Source: Plecoglossus altivelis (Eukaryota; Chordata; Actinopteri; Osmeriformes; Plecoglossidae). Taken from it: a stretch of DNA of 64,000 bases. The stretch's first letter is position 1. Every line of letters starts with the position of its first letter. The stretch covers positions 767,016 to 831,015 of the forward strand of contig BROE01000004.1 in NCBI GenBank assembly GCA_036571765.1, in the 5' to 3' direction. A model generated the notes under the pieces. The model searched no databases and was not told the origin of the DNA. It saw only the letters and a program-made list of their open reading frames with translations. Positions 1 to 12,489 of this stretch are shown here, one piece after another. A program made the position numbers and the translations under genes.

Positions 1-1189
1 CTGCGACCGCTTCCTAACTCTTCGCCGAACAAGCCAATAAACATCCACACTTTTGGATTTCGTCCAACGGCTAATGGAAACACCAACAGCTTCTCTGTAA
101 CTCGACCAATCCTTGTACGCCTCCTCCTCAACTATCTCTCTTCCTCTGCCGTTGCCAGGATACCAGAGAGTCCAGGTCAGGGAATGGTGAGGCAAACGTC
201 TCTGTGTGCGTGCATGCACACGCGGTGTTTATCAAGTGGAGAGAGTGTAACTTTGCTGTGACGCTTCTTCCTCCCTCGCATGGACAGCGGTGAGGCGTCC
301 TGGGGGACACACGGTGCGTGTGGGCCCATCTGGGGTTGCCTATCTTAAACACACGCTTCCTAATGGTCTGTTGATAGTGTGTGTGAGTGTGGGTGGGGGA
401 GTGGGAGGTGGAGGGTGTTAGCCATGGATGTGGAACTCCTATGCCATCCACCCACTCCACCTCCACCTCCGCCTCCACCCACACAGCAGCAGTGATGGGG
501 AAACAGGGGTTTGAAGATGGGTGTTGGCTTCTCTGGGGGTGCCTCCCAGCAGGTGATGTGAGGAAGATCCAGATTCTTCACTGGGGCCAGGAGCCGTCAG
601 AAAAGCACACAGAGAGCCTGCTACCATGCACCTGGAGCTGGCTACTAGGGTGCCAACACACAGGCTTTTCATCCACGTTGAATTACCTTGGGGCCTTTCC
701 AAAGGGCTAATTGGCCATGAATCATTTGTATATAATAATTGAGGTCTTAATGTTAATGGTTAGTTTAGTTCTTTGGCAGCTTGGAGTGAGGCGTTAATGT
801 GTGTGCATCTGCATTGGTGGATTATTACTGCCATCAAAACAAAAAGGGGGGGAGGAAACCTATTTTAGAATTTTCTATGATCATCTCCGTTAATGTATGT
901 TGTTAATAATTTTCTGTCATCTCTCTTTTCTGTGTCAGAGCCCCAGTTTGTGCCAAGAGCCTGTTTGAAGGCTCGCGCCTGCTCTCTGCTTCGGTAACCG
1001 CTTACTGCCATCCCATAACCCCCTGCTGGTCTCCCAGGGTTACGCCTGGCACGGTAGGAATGGTGGAGGAGAAGCAGATGGGCGAGCAACTCTCTGTGCC
1101 TGCGCTCTCAGCCCTCACAGAGATGGGTGAGGCACGCCATCGTTATCTACTAAGTGGCTTCTTTTGGGGTCAGTGGGGAAGCTCTGCTA
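1..1189. other. Gene-free stretch
   Basis: I see no supported gene. Short open frames on both strands have low-complexity translations (His/Thr/Pro or Gly/Trp rich) and no recognisable domain or splice context. The sequence is mostly unique with short GT-rich patches. Confidence 0.5.
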
Positions 1190-1785
1190 AGAGAGACAGA
1201 GGCAGAGAGAGGCAGAGAGAGGTGGAGAGAGAGACAGGGAGAGACTGAGAGAGACAGAGAGAGAGAGACGGAGAGAGGTAGAGAGAGACAGATAGAGAGA
1301 CAGAGAGGCAGAGAGAGACATAGAGAGGCAGAGAGAGACAGAGAGGCAGGGAAAGAGGCAGGGAGAGAGAGAGACAGGGAGAGGCAGAGAGAGACAGAGA
1401 GAGAGACCGAGAGAGGCAGAGAGAGGCAGCGAGAGAGACCGAGAGAGGCAGAGAGAGGCAGCGAGAGACATAGAGAGGCAGAGAGGCAGGGAGAGACAGA
1501 GAGAGGCAGAGAGAGACAGAGAGAGGCAGAGAGAGAGACAGAGAGAGGCAGGGAGAGACAGAGAGGCAGAGAGAGAGACAGAGAGAGGCAGAGAGAGAGG
1601 GATATAGAGAGGGGTTGAAAGAGAAACAGAGAGGGATAGGGAGAGACAGATAAACAGAGAGATAGAGGGAGAGCGAGAGAGACAGAGAATCAGATAAACA
1701 AAGAGAGACCGAGAGAGAGGGAGTGCAAGAGAGAGAGATAGAATAAACAGAGAGAGAGAGCAAGAGAGCGAGGCAGACAGATACA
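1190..1785 (+). repeat. Purine-rich GAGACAGAGAGAGGCA-type satellite
   Basis: About 600 bp of almost pure A/G on the + strand, built from GAGA, GACA and GGCA blocks of irregular order. It leaves long open frames on both strands (Arg/Glu-rich on +, Ser/Leu-rich on -) that are artefacts of the repeat. No gene is implied. Confidence 0.9.
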
Positions 1786-3376
1786 AAGTGGATGTCAGTG
1801 GTCACCATGTGCTTCAGGTAATCATTTGGAGTGCTTCCCATGTCCCTGCACTCTGTCTGGGTTCAGTGGTCTGACTGTCGTGTCTCCAGACATGCACTGC
1901 CCACTTAATATGCTGCTGTTCCCTGGGATTCATCTAGGAGGGAGACTCTGACTTGACAGGTGTTAGGATGACACTTTTTTTTTAGAAGCACGCTTTGAAA
2001 CACTTGACGACGTCCGACATGAAATGGGCGAGTTTTTAGACGAACTGTAGTTTAAAATAATAAGTGTAAAAGAAAGTTAAATAATGTAAGTGTTCAAATA
2101 CATACATACGTACATTTTCTACTGCTGATCACTGGGAGGGGATTGCAGTGCCGCTTGTTTCCATTTGTGGTCACGGGTAACCTGAGCCTAATCCAGTAAC
2201 TCTGGGCCATAGGCGGGGTACACCCTTGACTGGGGCTAGCAAGTCGCAGGGCTAGTTTAAAATAATAAGTGTAAAATCAGGGGACATATCAAACTAATGG
2301 GAAAGCCAGCCTGGGCTAAAGGTTATATGCAGTATGGGTAAGTGTGTGGATGAGACTATCGTGTGTTGAGGAGGCTGAGTGCAGAGGAGCTAAAAGGATG
2401 ACATCCCTGAGGGGAGGGATGAAACGGAGGAGGGAGGAAGACAATGGTGAGGCCTCCCCCTCCTCCTTCTCCTCCTCCTTCCCGTCCTCCTCCCCCTCTT
2501 TAGTTAGAATACCTTGTCTTGTGTCAATTATCCTGATGGTTCATGTCAATGTATGACATTAATCAGAGTGCCAATGCTACTGGAGGCAGAGGGACACATA
2601 AATGCTGTCCGTGCGATGTACGACCGCTCTAACGAGTCGAGTCCATCGTCATGGACACACAGAGATGAGGATGGCTGAAAATGACATGGTTATTATCAGC
2701 CACACAGCCTGACGCTTACATGAGCCTGGGGTTCTTATCTGGACCACAGGTGGGCAATTGTCTCGAATCCGTTCGGTTAACAAAACTAATCTCCAACGGC
2801 AAATACATTGAACAAAAACCCGTTATCTGACTCACAACAGGTGGACAATGCGTGTTGTGTGTTTGTGACCTGCTATTCAGAATGTCCGGGCAAGAACCTA
2901 GCTTGGCAGCTATGAGGAAAGCAGCGATGTCGCCGAGATGCTGTAGCCAGGCAACGCACAGGGAACAATCGAAACATGCTGGTGCTCCACTGCAGAGTAT
3001 TACACCAAGGGACAGAAAGTCAGGTGATCTATCACTGGCCGTGTTAAACCAACACACCAACTTAGATGTCTACATCTCCTCATCGGCTGAGGCAGATCCA
3101 TATCCGGTCCCCTGAAAGCTGAAAGGAAGATGTTTCACACATAATCCCTCCTTTTTATTCACATGAGATGTTCCAGGCTTCAGTTTTTCATGTCAATCCC
3201 CGTGCTCTGCATGGTCCCAAACACTGGGCCCGATCAATTCCCCTTCTTTACCAGCCGATCACACTTCCGAGCGCGAGCAAACGTCTCCAGAAGACATCGT
3301 TCTCTGCTTGTGCTGCTTCTAGCTGTTCTGAGCGATACTCTGAAATGTGTGTTGACAGGTTCTCAAGGCGTCGTGC
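1786..3376. other. Gene-free stretch with one old dispersed repeat
   Basis: There is no supported coding region. It contains the dispersed repeat described at 2072-2252 and a short CT-rich patch near 2455-2500. The remainder looks like ordinary unique intergenic DNA. Confidence 0.45.
2072..2252 (+). mobile_element. Dispersed fish repeat flanked by 24-bp direct repeats
   Basis: The 181-bp segment has the look of a widespread fish repeat: a TTTTCTACTGCT start, then GGGTAACCTGAGCC and GGCGGGGTACACCCTTGACTGG, ending in a GCAGGGC box. It is flanked by perfect 24-bp direct repeats (2048-2071 and 2253-2276, starting TAGTTTAAAATAATAAG), read here as a target-site duplication. The long duplication favours a LINE/SINE-type insertion, but the family assignment is from memory of the motif and is uncertain. 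Confidence 0.55.
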
Positions 3377-3549
3377 TCAGGATCGCTCCAGAACTCCCTA
3401 GGATCGCTCCAGAACTCGCTAGGATCGCTCCAGAACTCGCTAGGTTCGCTCCAGAACTCCCTAGGATCGCTCCAGAACTCCCTAGTATCGCTCCAGAACT
3501 CCCTAGGATCGCTCCAGAACTCCCTAGGATCGCTCCAGAACTCCCTAGC
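3377..3549 (+). repeat. 21-bp minisatellite, 8 copies
   Basis: Eight head-to-tail copies of a 21-bp unit containing GATCGCTCCAGAACTCCCTAG, with single-base variants. Because 21 is a multiple of three, a + frame stays open and would read a seven-residue repeat (RIAPELP). There is no start context, splice signal or homology, so it is treated as non-coding. Confidence 0.9.
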
Positions 3550-3989
3550 TGTACTGAGGCTGGGTCCTCAGACCAGGCATCGATGTTTCCAAGGAGGAGT
3601 ATGATTTGATTACTCAGAAATCCAATTACTCAGAGAATCCATCATTGTTTCATTACTCAGAGCTGTATTATTGTCCACCGCTCAGTCCAGAGAGAATTCC
3701 TGATATCGATCTGTAGCCAAGCTTTAAATATGTGATATTGGCAGGAACAAATTAAAATAGATTTTTTTTCATGGGGGATGGGGAAGTCGAAAAGGATGTT
3801 TAAGAATAACTCAATTGTACTTTTTTTTACGTAATTGAAAAGCAGGAAAAGAAGATTTAAACTAAAAACTTTCGCTGAGAAAAGTAAAGATGTGCGGACG
3901 AAAACGCAGATCAGAAAAAGTTAAATGTGTCCTTATATGAAGTCATTGAAGGAACGCTAACTGTCCTAAGAGCCTTTTGTTTCCTTCTT

Positions 3990-4458
3990 CACTGTCCGCT
4001 CTCTGTTTTCTTCTCTGGCATCGACTGCCTTTACTGTCCGCTCTCTGTTTTCTTCTCTGGCATCGACTGTCTTCACTGTCCGCTCTCTGTTTCCTTCTCT
4101 GGCATCGACTGTCTTCACTGTCCGCTCTCCGTTTCCTTCTCTGGCATCGACTGCCTTCACTGTCCGCTCTCTGTTTCCTTCTCTGGCATCGACTGCCTTC
4201 ACTGTCCGCTCTCTGTTTCCTTCTCTGGCATCGACTGTCTTCACTGTCCGCTCTCTGTTTTCTTCTCTGGCATCAACTGTCTTCACTGTCCGCTCTCTGT
4301 TTTCTTCTCTGGCATCGACTGTCTTCACTGTCCGCTCTCTGTTTTCTTCTCTGGCATCGACTGTCTTCACTGTCCGCTCTCGGTTTCCTTCTCTGGCATC
4401 GACTGTCTTCACTGTCCGCTCTCTGTTTCCTTATCTGGCATCGACTGCCTTCACTGTC
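3990..4458 (+). repeat. 42-bp minisatellite, about 11 copies
   Basis: Tandem copies of a 42-bp unit (CACTGTCCGCTCTCTGTTTT followed by CTTCTCTGGCATCGACTGTCTT). The period is divisible by three and no stop falls in several frames, so long frames are open on both strands. Unit variants differ by one or two bases. I infer a minisatellite rather than a gene. Confidence 0.9.
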
Positions 4459-4479
4459 CAGGCTACTGAACCAGCCCAC

Positions 4480-7400
4480 GAATTAAAAGGGAATGTCTCT
4501 GGGATCTATTGGTCTGACTTCGAATGTGATGACTCAAGCTGTTTAATTTCCAAAAAAACGAAAGCGCTGGTTGTTACTGTACTTCCTGTAGTTGCAGAAA
4601 GAGGAAAGCTTGTCCGGGAGGCGAGAGAGACGATCAAGAATGCGGAATAAGTGAGTTTCACTTGACCAAAACCAAAGATGACCTCAGGGGATGCGAGGAA
4701 TGTTGGCATCGCTCTGCCTTTGATACAGAAGGCTTCAACCCTCTACACTCCCTCTTATTCTCCCAGCTCTTGTATAATTTGTGTGATCTGTGTAAAGTGT
4801 GTGTGTGTGTGTGTGTGGGAGAGAGAGAGTGTGTGTTGTTTGGCTGGCCTGCTGAGATTTATCCCCTCTGAAACAGAACCGTAGGGTAAAAGTTCACTGA
4901 GAACAGCAGCACATTTCTTCAAGAATCGGGCCGGGGCTTGGCAGTCGCTGTCTCTGAGTTCCTGTCAGACAGCCTCCTGTCACGGGCTGCTAAGTTTCTC
5001 TCCATCTGCATCCCTTCTCCTGCTCTGGTTCTTGGTCCTACACATGTAGAAGGGTGTTGATGTCTCTTTCACAGCCAGAACAATAAATAAAGTAGACTCT
5101 CAGAGCTTATTGTACCAACTGAAGTGGTCGCACCCGATTGCATTAACACGTGGGGTTGTTACGCAACAACATTCTGCCGCCGAGTGCGTCTTGCTGGCAG
5201 GTAAGTGGCTTAGTTAAAAGTGAGTTAGGAGGTTAATTGGTTTTAACTCGGCTCAGGATATAAGCCGTTCAAAACTAGTTTTCGAGGAGAAAAACAGGAG
5301 TGGGGTCAGTTGCTTTTATCCTAACCTCTGACACCTGAAGTTCGGAGGTCGCTGGCAACTTCTCGTGGTTCACCCCGTCAGGTCAACTCCCTTCAGCCGA
5401 CAGACACACGTAGACCCCTGTGGCCTGATTCAGGAAATACAGACGCAGTGAATTATTGAGAGCTTGAACATGACTTTGAATATCGTGTTCTTTCTCAGAA
5501 CGGAATAGTCTATTAAGCTGATATGGTACAGCCTTGAGTGTTGCAGGACATATGGTCTGACTCGACAAAAAATTAAATGGTAGATCTCTATGTTCAGTTT
5601 GTAGAAATGAAGACTAAATAAGACAATGTAGTTATGGGAGGCCAGAGAAAAGAAACATCATTATTTTTAATGGCTATCCAATGTTACTATGTCCTCTACG
5701 TTCTTTGAAAGAATGCACAGAATCGTCCTTGAAAAGTACAACAAGTAAATCAAGTTTGTTCCAAGCAAGGGCACGCTGAGATGTCTCAACTTTTAATCAT
5801 TTGACTGAAAGAAACCTTCTTCCAGAAGATGTTTCACCTTCAGCAAAGTCAGTGGGATCAGTGACACAAAATCACCTCAGAAAGGAGGCTGAAATCTGCC
5901 ATCTGTCAGGTCGTCAGGCACCAAAGCCGTAATCCAGACTTTAATCACAACTTCTTTACGAAGCCTCCAACAAACCTGCCTCTTCCGCAAAGGTCAAACA
6001 GCAGAGGCTAAAAAGCACCCGGCGTGCTTCTTATCTAGACAATCACCGGCCAACAAGGCCAAGGCTCTTCCGGGAGCCAGTGGCCCTTCCCTGCTCTCGC
6101 GGGGCCACACGTTCCAAGAGTTCATTAGCTTAATATCTCCAGACTCCATCTGTTTAGCGCGCTCACCCATTACTACATCTTAGCCAATCGGAACGTTCCC
6201 TGGGGAAATTACCCAGAGACAGCATCCAGCAGAAGCACCCCTTGCCTTTGCCCACAAGGCAGCTATATCATTACGCCAGTTAGACGCCTTATGAAAAACA
6301 GGCAGCTGGCGTTCCGATTGCTGGTGTTGAGGGTATTGTCTGCACCCGGTCGAGAGACTGTAGCCTCAAGTCCTCTTCTCTGTGCTATTGCATGTTTGAG
6401 GGTCTCCAGAACAACTGTTGAGCATTCAAGGTAGGGTTACAGACCGCCTGTATCCGATGGCAGAAAAAACATCAGCATGGCCAAAAAACCAAGTCAATGT
6501 ATAGACGGGGAGACTAAAGGATAATAGATTTTTGTTTTGTTTCGTTAATGGAGTGAGCTTTAATGATCTAGAAAGGTTGAAGGCTACCATATTGGGTATC
6601 AGATTCATGGATAGGTCAGTTCATGGATCGACCTCAGTTTTCTAAATGCAAATTCAAAAAGGGATGAGACAGAGAAAAGGACGCTGAGGCATTCTGAAAC
6701 CCCTTCGTGAATCGTAAAAAAAGAATAATCATAAAATGTAGTTCATTGCAATTCCAGGTGCCTTTAAATCTTAAATCTCCACACACAGACAGAAGGGGGA
6801 GGGGAGGGGGGGTGTTAAAGCTATTAGGAGACCATCAACCAGCAGCCCTGATGAACCAGACACAAGAAAGAAAGTACAAATATAACCGTCCTCTTTGAAT
6901 CTGCACTCCATCCTGGCATGCTTTCACCACTGTTACGAAGACGTACAACATAATGAGGAAACCAAGTCCATGTTCTGAGCTGTACATTTGGAATTTCGCT
7001 GCAAAGTCCATCTTTCGTCGTTGATAATTTACAATTCCACGGCTGTGACTCCCCACCCCAACCCCCTGTCTGTTCCTATGTGAAATGGGCCCGATTTCCT
7101 AATCCCTCTCGTACACACAACAAGTGGGGAAGGGTCGAGTTTCATTCATCTCCACTAGAAGAGATCCAGACATTGCTTTTGCAGCAAGGGGTTTTTTAGC
7201 CAGAACGGCTCGGATCATAAATCCTATAGTCCCCCCTTGGGCCCTCGGTCCTCCAGCATACGCGATGTGGCCGCTGATCTCCCCTAGGCTTGTTCAATCA
7301 CCTCTCAGTCTGTCTCAGATGGAGTGATACTGTTAGAGAGGGGAGGAGATGTCTGCAAGATGACAAACACACCAGGGATGTTATGCATTGTGATGTAATG

Positions 7401-10400
7401 GCATTGTGGTAAGTATCATGTCCGGGAATGTGGATTATATGGGTGTAAGCCATGAAAAAGACTGTAACAACTCAGGGAGAGTGAGTGAGTAAACCTCTTT
7501 TTAATGTGCAGCTATGTCCAAAATCAGTGTGCCCCCCCCCCCCCCCCACCCCAAACATTCCAACCAGTCCTGGAGTAAAAGCGTTCTCAAAACCAAAGAG
7601 GAAAAGTTTGTCTACGTATTTGTTCTGATGTGTGTTCTGCAACACGGACTCATTCACATGCAGACAGACAGTGTTTGTCTACAGTTGGATGGTTTAATGC
7701 GTTAAGAAGAATGTACAAATGGAACCGGTGACTACATACAGTACTGTGGCCGTTGTGAAATTAATGTGCCCGTTTATTGAAAAGACTGATAGGTCTGTAA
7801 GGACTGATGTGTTTATGTAAATGTGATGCGTATGGCTGACCTCACTTCTTTCTTATTAGCGCTCTATTGTGGAGCTTTTTGGAGGAGCCATTAGCTGCTG
7901 CTGGAGGTCACCGGTTGCAGTATGGAAAGCCATGGTTCAGTGCTCCTGAACAGCAGGACAGGATCTGCAGACCAGGATCTGCCATAGTTCATCTTCTCAC
8001 AGGACCAAATTCGATTGCCATCAGTCCTCCGGGCGGTCTTTTCTTCACACAAAAACGCCATACAAAGTGACCTGGGCGTTGCTGCAAATGCTGCTTCCTC
8101 TGAGCAACAGGAAGTGCAGACTCGGATTTCTTCAAGATACTGCAAACCTGCTCTGTTTCCTTGGATGCTCTTCAAAGTCGGAGAACCTTCATCTTAAAAC
8201 ACAACGGAAGATTCCAGAACCGGCTGAAACCTTTGCCTACATATATCAGCCCCAAACCTAATCTTTCCCTTTGTCTATCCAAGAAACTCCAGGAAAATCC
8301 CACAATGAAGTCGTTTTTTTTCGTTTTGAGAAACAAAGTGAGACGTCTGAATGATCCAAACGTGAGTCGCAGACAAGGCTGACATGAAACGTGTCCGCTG
8401 GGAAGATGGAAGGTTTGGACAGATTTTACAATGCTCTGAAATCCCCCGATCCTCCCTAAATTTGATGTTAAGGAACAATGACAAATTCCGTCCTCTACGG
8501 CAGGTGACATGGTCATAGTCTAGCCATACAACCACTGGATAGAACAACGTGGCTTGATTGACAAGACTTTGACAAATACGTTTCCTCTCAAGACACAAAC
8601 CACAGATTTTTAAGTCCAAGTGGAAAGCAGGTTGAACATATCCATCTGTTTCTAATTAAGATGCCAAATTCTGTCATTAGTCCAAGTGAGCAAACTTCGT
8701 TTCATTATTCCAAATTTCATCAACAGTGAAGCTTTGCTGTTTGAGAGAGATGTTGCGTTCCAAATCAAAGGCAACCCCGAAGGAATAAATGTTGTGGTAG
8801 TGTATTTATTAGAATTTCAAAAGTGAAATGGGAAATGGGAGTAGATGGCAAAGTGCTTTTTAACAGCTTCCCAATGAATGCTAGCGGCTTCGTACACTGT
8901 GACACATCCTAGCAGAGATACATGATCTTCACATCACAAAGATTCTTGCTCAGATGATGAAAATGAAGAGAGCTACGGCTGGAAAGGCTTGTTTTGAAAG
9001 GCCTGTTTGGGTTGTTTTTTTTGACCAGGGCTTGCCACAGCGACAGACGACCCCACACCTCCCTCCTCAGCGAGTCCCATCCACCACATTACAGGAAGTT
9101 ACTGTTTTCTGTGGGGATGGCTGGAATGTGGGAAGAAAATAAGGCTCAACTTAAAAAGCACATACCAAGACAACTCTGAGAAACGTTGGAAAGGCCCTGC
9201 CAAGACCTTTTCAGAGGGGGGGGAAGAGAGAGAGAGAAAGAGAGGTGGAAGGGGCTAATCTTTTAGGCAATACCACCCCCTGCTCAACTGGAAAGGAATG
9301 TGTCCTTTCACTAGTTCAATTGAGGGCTTGGCTGGCATGGAAATAATAGGGAAAGAAGTCACTAATTGTGGGGGGTGAGGGTTAGAGGGAGGGGATGTTA
9401 GAGGGGGGTGAGGGTTAGAGGGAGGGGGATGTTAGAGGGGGGTGAGGGAGTTTACACTAGTCACGGTGAGAACCAACACTGCGTAGCCATTTGAACTCCA
9501 TCGAAATAAAGGCTCAATGCACCATCACATGGCTCAACATTGTGATTTCATCACACTGGCAAAGACAAGAACAAACAGTGTTATTGTATCTTAGGATGAC
9601 ACTGTGCTTGCCACGTTAAGAAATAAGCATTGTGCCCAAGACCATGAAGTTATTTATATCATACACCTCAATTATTCAGTGTTTTCATTCTCTGAGGGGA
9701 GCTATTGATATGGAATGGAAGCAGGAAGAGAAACGCATGAATATGGCTTGAGAAGCCTTTTTTCCGATTTTTAGATGTCCCCCCCCCTCCTCTAAGTCTT
9801 TTTCAGCTAGGGTAAGAGCAAAGAACATGCCTGCATGGTGCATGGCAGAACCTGGTAACCCTGCAGTGCCACGCTGGCAGACAGAGGGGGAGGGGAGAGG
9901 GGCAGAGGGAGGGAGGGAGGGAGAGAGGGAGAAAGGGGGAGAGAGGGGGAGGGAGGAAGGGGGCCAGGAAAGCATCGTAGTGCTTGTAAGTCTTCACCAA
10001 GCCTTTACTGTCTGGTGTAATTACAGCCCTACATGCTGATGTGGAGCAGCCAGGAGCAGGGTTGCTGTTTCAGGCCTGGCAGAAACAGGATGAAGAGCTG
10101 CTGACAGAGCAGGAACCTCCACCACAACCCTCCGTGCACCTCGCGCTGCCATCCCTCATGCCAGGTCAGCGCTGGGGCCTTCGTCCACGGCTGAACCCCC
10201 CTCTCCTTGGGTCTGGGTCCCCAGGGGCTAACAGGGGGACAGATCAGGGCTAACGACGGCTCCTGGACTGGCACGTTTGACGCTTGTGCCAGTTCTGCCG
10301 TTTGGAGGTTCCACTCAGCATCTTAAACAAGTACAGATTTAACGGAACATGGTGCATAAACACTGCCCAAGAGTTGAAAGGCAGTTGAACTTTATCAGCA

Positions 10401-11930
10401 TTTTCTCTCGACCATCCTTAATCATATTGCACTCAGAATGTTAGGCCTGATGTGGATATTTGATTTTTTTTTGTCTATTTCCAGAAGGGAACTTCTTTCA
10501 TAATTACAGAGGTGGACATTCAAGTTTCCTTTCATATTTTGGACTCATGAGTCATGTTCCACATTATTATATACATGGAAAGTTGAGGAGCCAACTGCTG
10601 CTTTGTACCAATAACTACAGGCGGAGTGAAGCTTTCGAAAGATACAAAAAAACCATTTTAGTATCTGGAAGTACACGCCTGCAGAGTTTCCCATGAAGAA
10701 TACAGCTTACCTCCAGGGCAATCTGAGCAGGGGACGGACATGCTACAGTCAGCTTAGCACACTATGATAAAACCACACATGCACAAACATCACTTCATGT
10801 TGTTGACTCCTGATAGAAACAACTGAACTTTTAACTTGACCTCTTCTTCCAGGCACACTTGGCTCACGCACACAAAAAACGGAACGAAGAACCATCTACG
10901 ACTATTATCTACACACCAGAACAAGCCAATGCTTGTGTCCTCCAGATGCACGCATGGAAGTATGTGTGTGTGTGTGTGTGTGCATGCGTGTCAGAGTGCC
11001 TGAACGTCATGTGTCCAGACAATACCTCCAGTGTAATGATCTGTACCAGTAGGAGGGCTGTGGATGCCTTCTGGATGCTTATCTGGTGTGGGTTGACACT
11101 GTGACAGGAACGAAGCTCGCCGGCATGAGGCTGGTGATGTACAGTGACCTCCCAGCACGCCATCTACACGCCAACGAGGACGAACGACGGCTTCACGCTC
11201 CCCAGGGGTAGCAGGGGCAAACACCTGCCACGGAGTTTGTGGGATTTGGAAGAACGGCGTCAGTTTATTTGGCCAGTCTCACGTACTCAATGGATGGTTT
11301 CAGCGTTTGAGGGAGACAGGATCGTTAGTTAGTCTTTTGAAGTTACACATGGGATAAACGTTCGCCTGTAGGAAAAATAAGAACCGAAAAAAACAACAGA
11401 CAATCATAAGAGCTTTGAGCTTGTGTTTTCTTTTTCTTTTGAGGACATTTCTGAGCAACTTGATTCAAATACTTCGTGAAAGTCGATTTCCTTTTTCCTC
11501 TTACATCCATCTTCTTGCTCACTGTGATATCTCCTTTTACAGAGATCTTAAATAGGCTATTCTTTCCCTAACTCCCATGACATCATCGACTTTCACATCC
11601 AATGTAAATCTTGCCGTGCCCTCCACAGAGGTCATCTGCTTTCAGTGACGGACTGGCTGTCACCAGCTTGATGACAGTCCCAGTGTGTAATCAGAGTCGT
11701 CATCACTGAGGGATGCCATTAAGCATGGCTGGCTGGGCCTCAATGGCCGGCTGGACCCTAGATCCTGGAGCCTCCATGACAGGGCTGCTTCCCTGTGACC
11801 CGGTGAACCCTGGCGCCCAGGAGGGCTAAGAACATTAACAGAGCCACCAGAACTGCTGGCTCACTCCCCGCTGCCGGTCCGACCTACTGAGACCCCTTAG
11901 GAGGGTTTATGATAAGATGCACTGCCTGTG
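4480..11930. other. 7.4-kb gene-free stretch
   Basis: No supported exon was found. It contains short simple repeats: a GT run near 4797-4817, a C run near 7533-7547, G-rich tandem units at 9369-9448, GGGA-rich DNA at 9885-9960 and a GT run at 10964-10982. Open frames are under 120 codons and their translations show no domain I recognise. Confidence 0.45.
9369..9448 (+). repeat. G-rich short tandem repeat
   Basis: Two to three copies of a unit containing GGGTTAGAGGGAGGGGATGTTAGAGGGG. It is short and G-rich; nothing else is evident. Confidence 0.7.
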
Positions 11931-11939
11931 ATGCAAAGA

Positions 11940-12090
11940 GTTGTCTCACAGAGCGACTGTAGACACCAAGGAGGGGTGGAGAGTGTCTCTCGAGTCCCCG
12001 TAGACACCAAGGAGGGGTGGAGACTTGTCTCACAGAGTCCCCGTAGACAGCAAGGAAGGGTAGAGACTGTTTCACAGATCCTCCTTAGAC
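11940..12090 (+). repeat. About 43-bp minisatellite, 3-4 copies
   Basis: Degenerate tandem units share GTAGACACCAAGGAGGGGTGGAGA followed by TGTCTCACAGAG. Copies diverge toward the right end. Non-coding. Confidence 0.75.
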
Positions 12091-12127
12091 ACCAGGGATG
12101 GGGCAGCTGGACAGTAAGCAAATCAGA

Positions 12128-12299
12128 TCAAAATATATTTGTATAGCCCTTTTCACAAGCAATGTCACAGGGGACTTCACAGACACCCATAGAACTGCCC
12201 TTCAACCTAAACCCTTGAGGAAGACAAGGAAAAACTCCCCGAAAAAATCACATGAGGAGAAAAAAAAGGAAGACAACTTGGGGGGAAGCAATTCAATGA
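12128..12299 (+). mobile_element. Dispersed fish repeat (AAGGAAAAACTCCC type)
   Basis: The segment runs from TATTTGTATAGCCCTTTTCAC through AATGTCACAGG and CCTTGAGGAAGACAAGG to AAAAACTCCC and CACATGAGGAG. This resembles a very common interspersed repeat of teleost genomes. I recognise the motif order but cannot assign the family. It runs straight into the 62-bp tandem array that follows, which repeats its distal end. Confidence 0.55.
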
Positions 12300-12484
12300 G
12301 GGATCCCCTTCTCCAGAGACGGTACTGAAAAGTATGTTAGGAAGTGAGGAGGGGAAAATGAGGGATCCCCTTCTCCAGAGACGGTACTGAAAAGTATGTT
12401 AGGAAGTGAGGAGGGGAAAATGAGGGATCCCCTTCTCCAGAGACGGTACTGAAAAGTATGTTAGGAAGTGAGGAGGGGAAAATG
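12297..12484 (+). repeat. 62-bp tandem repeat, 3 near-identical copies
   Basis: Three copies of a 62-bp unit beginning GAGGGATCCCCTTCTCCAG and ending GAGGAGGGGAAAAT start near 12297, 12359 and 12421 with virtually no differences. The unit begins in the tail of the preceding dispersed repeat, so it is probably a recent local amplification of the repeat/flank junction. Confidence 0.9.
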
Positions 12485-12489
12485 ATACA

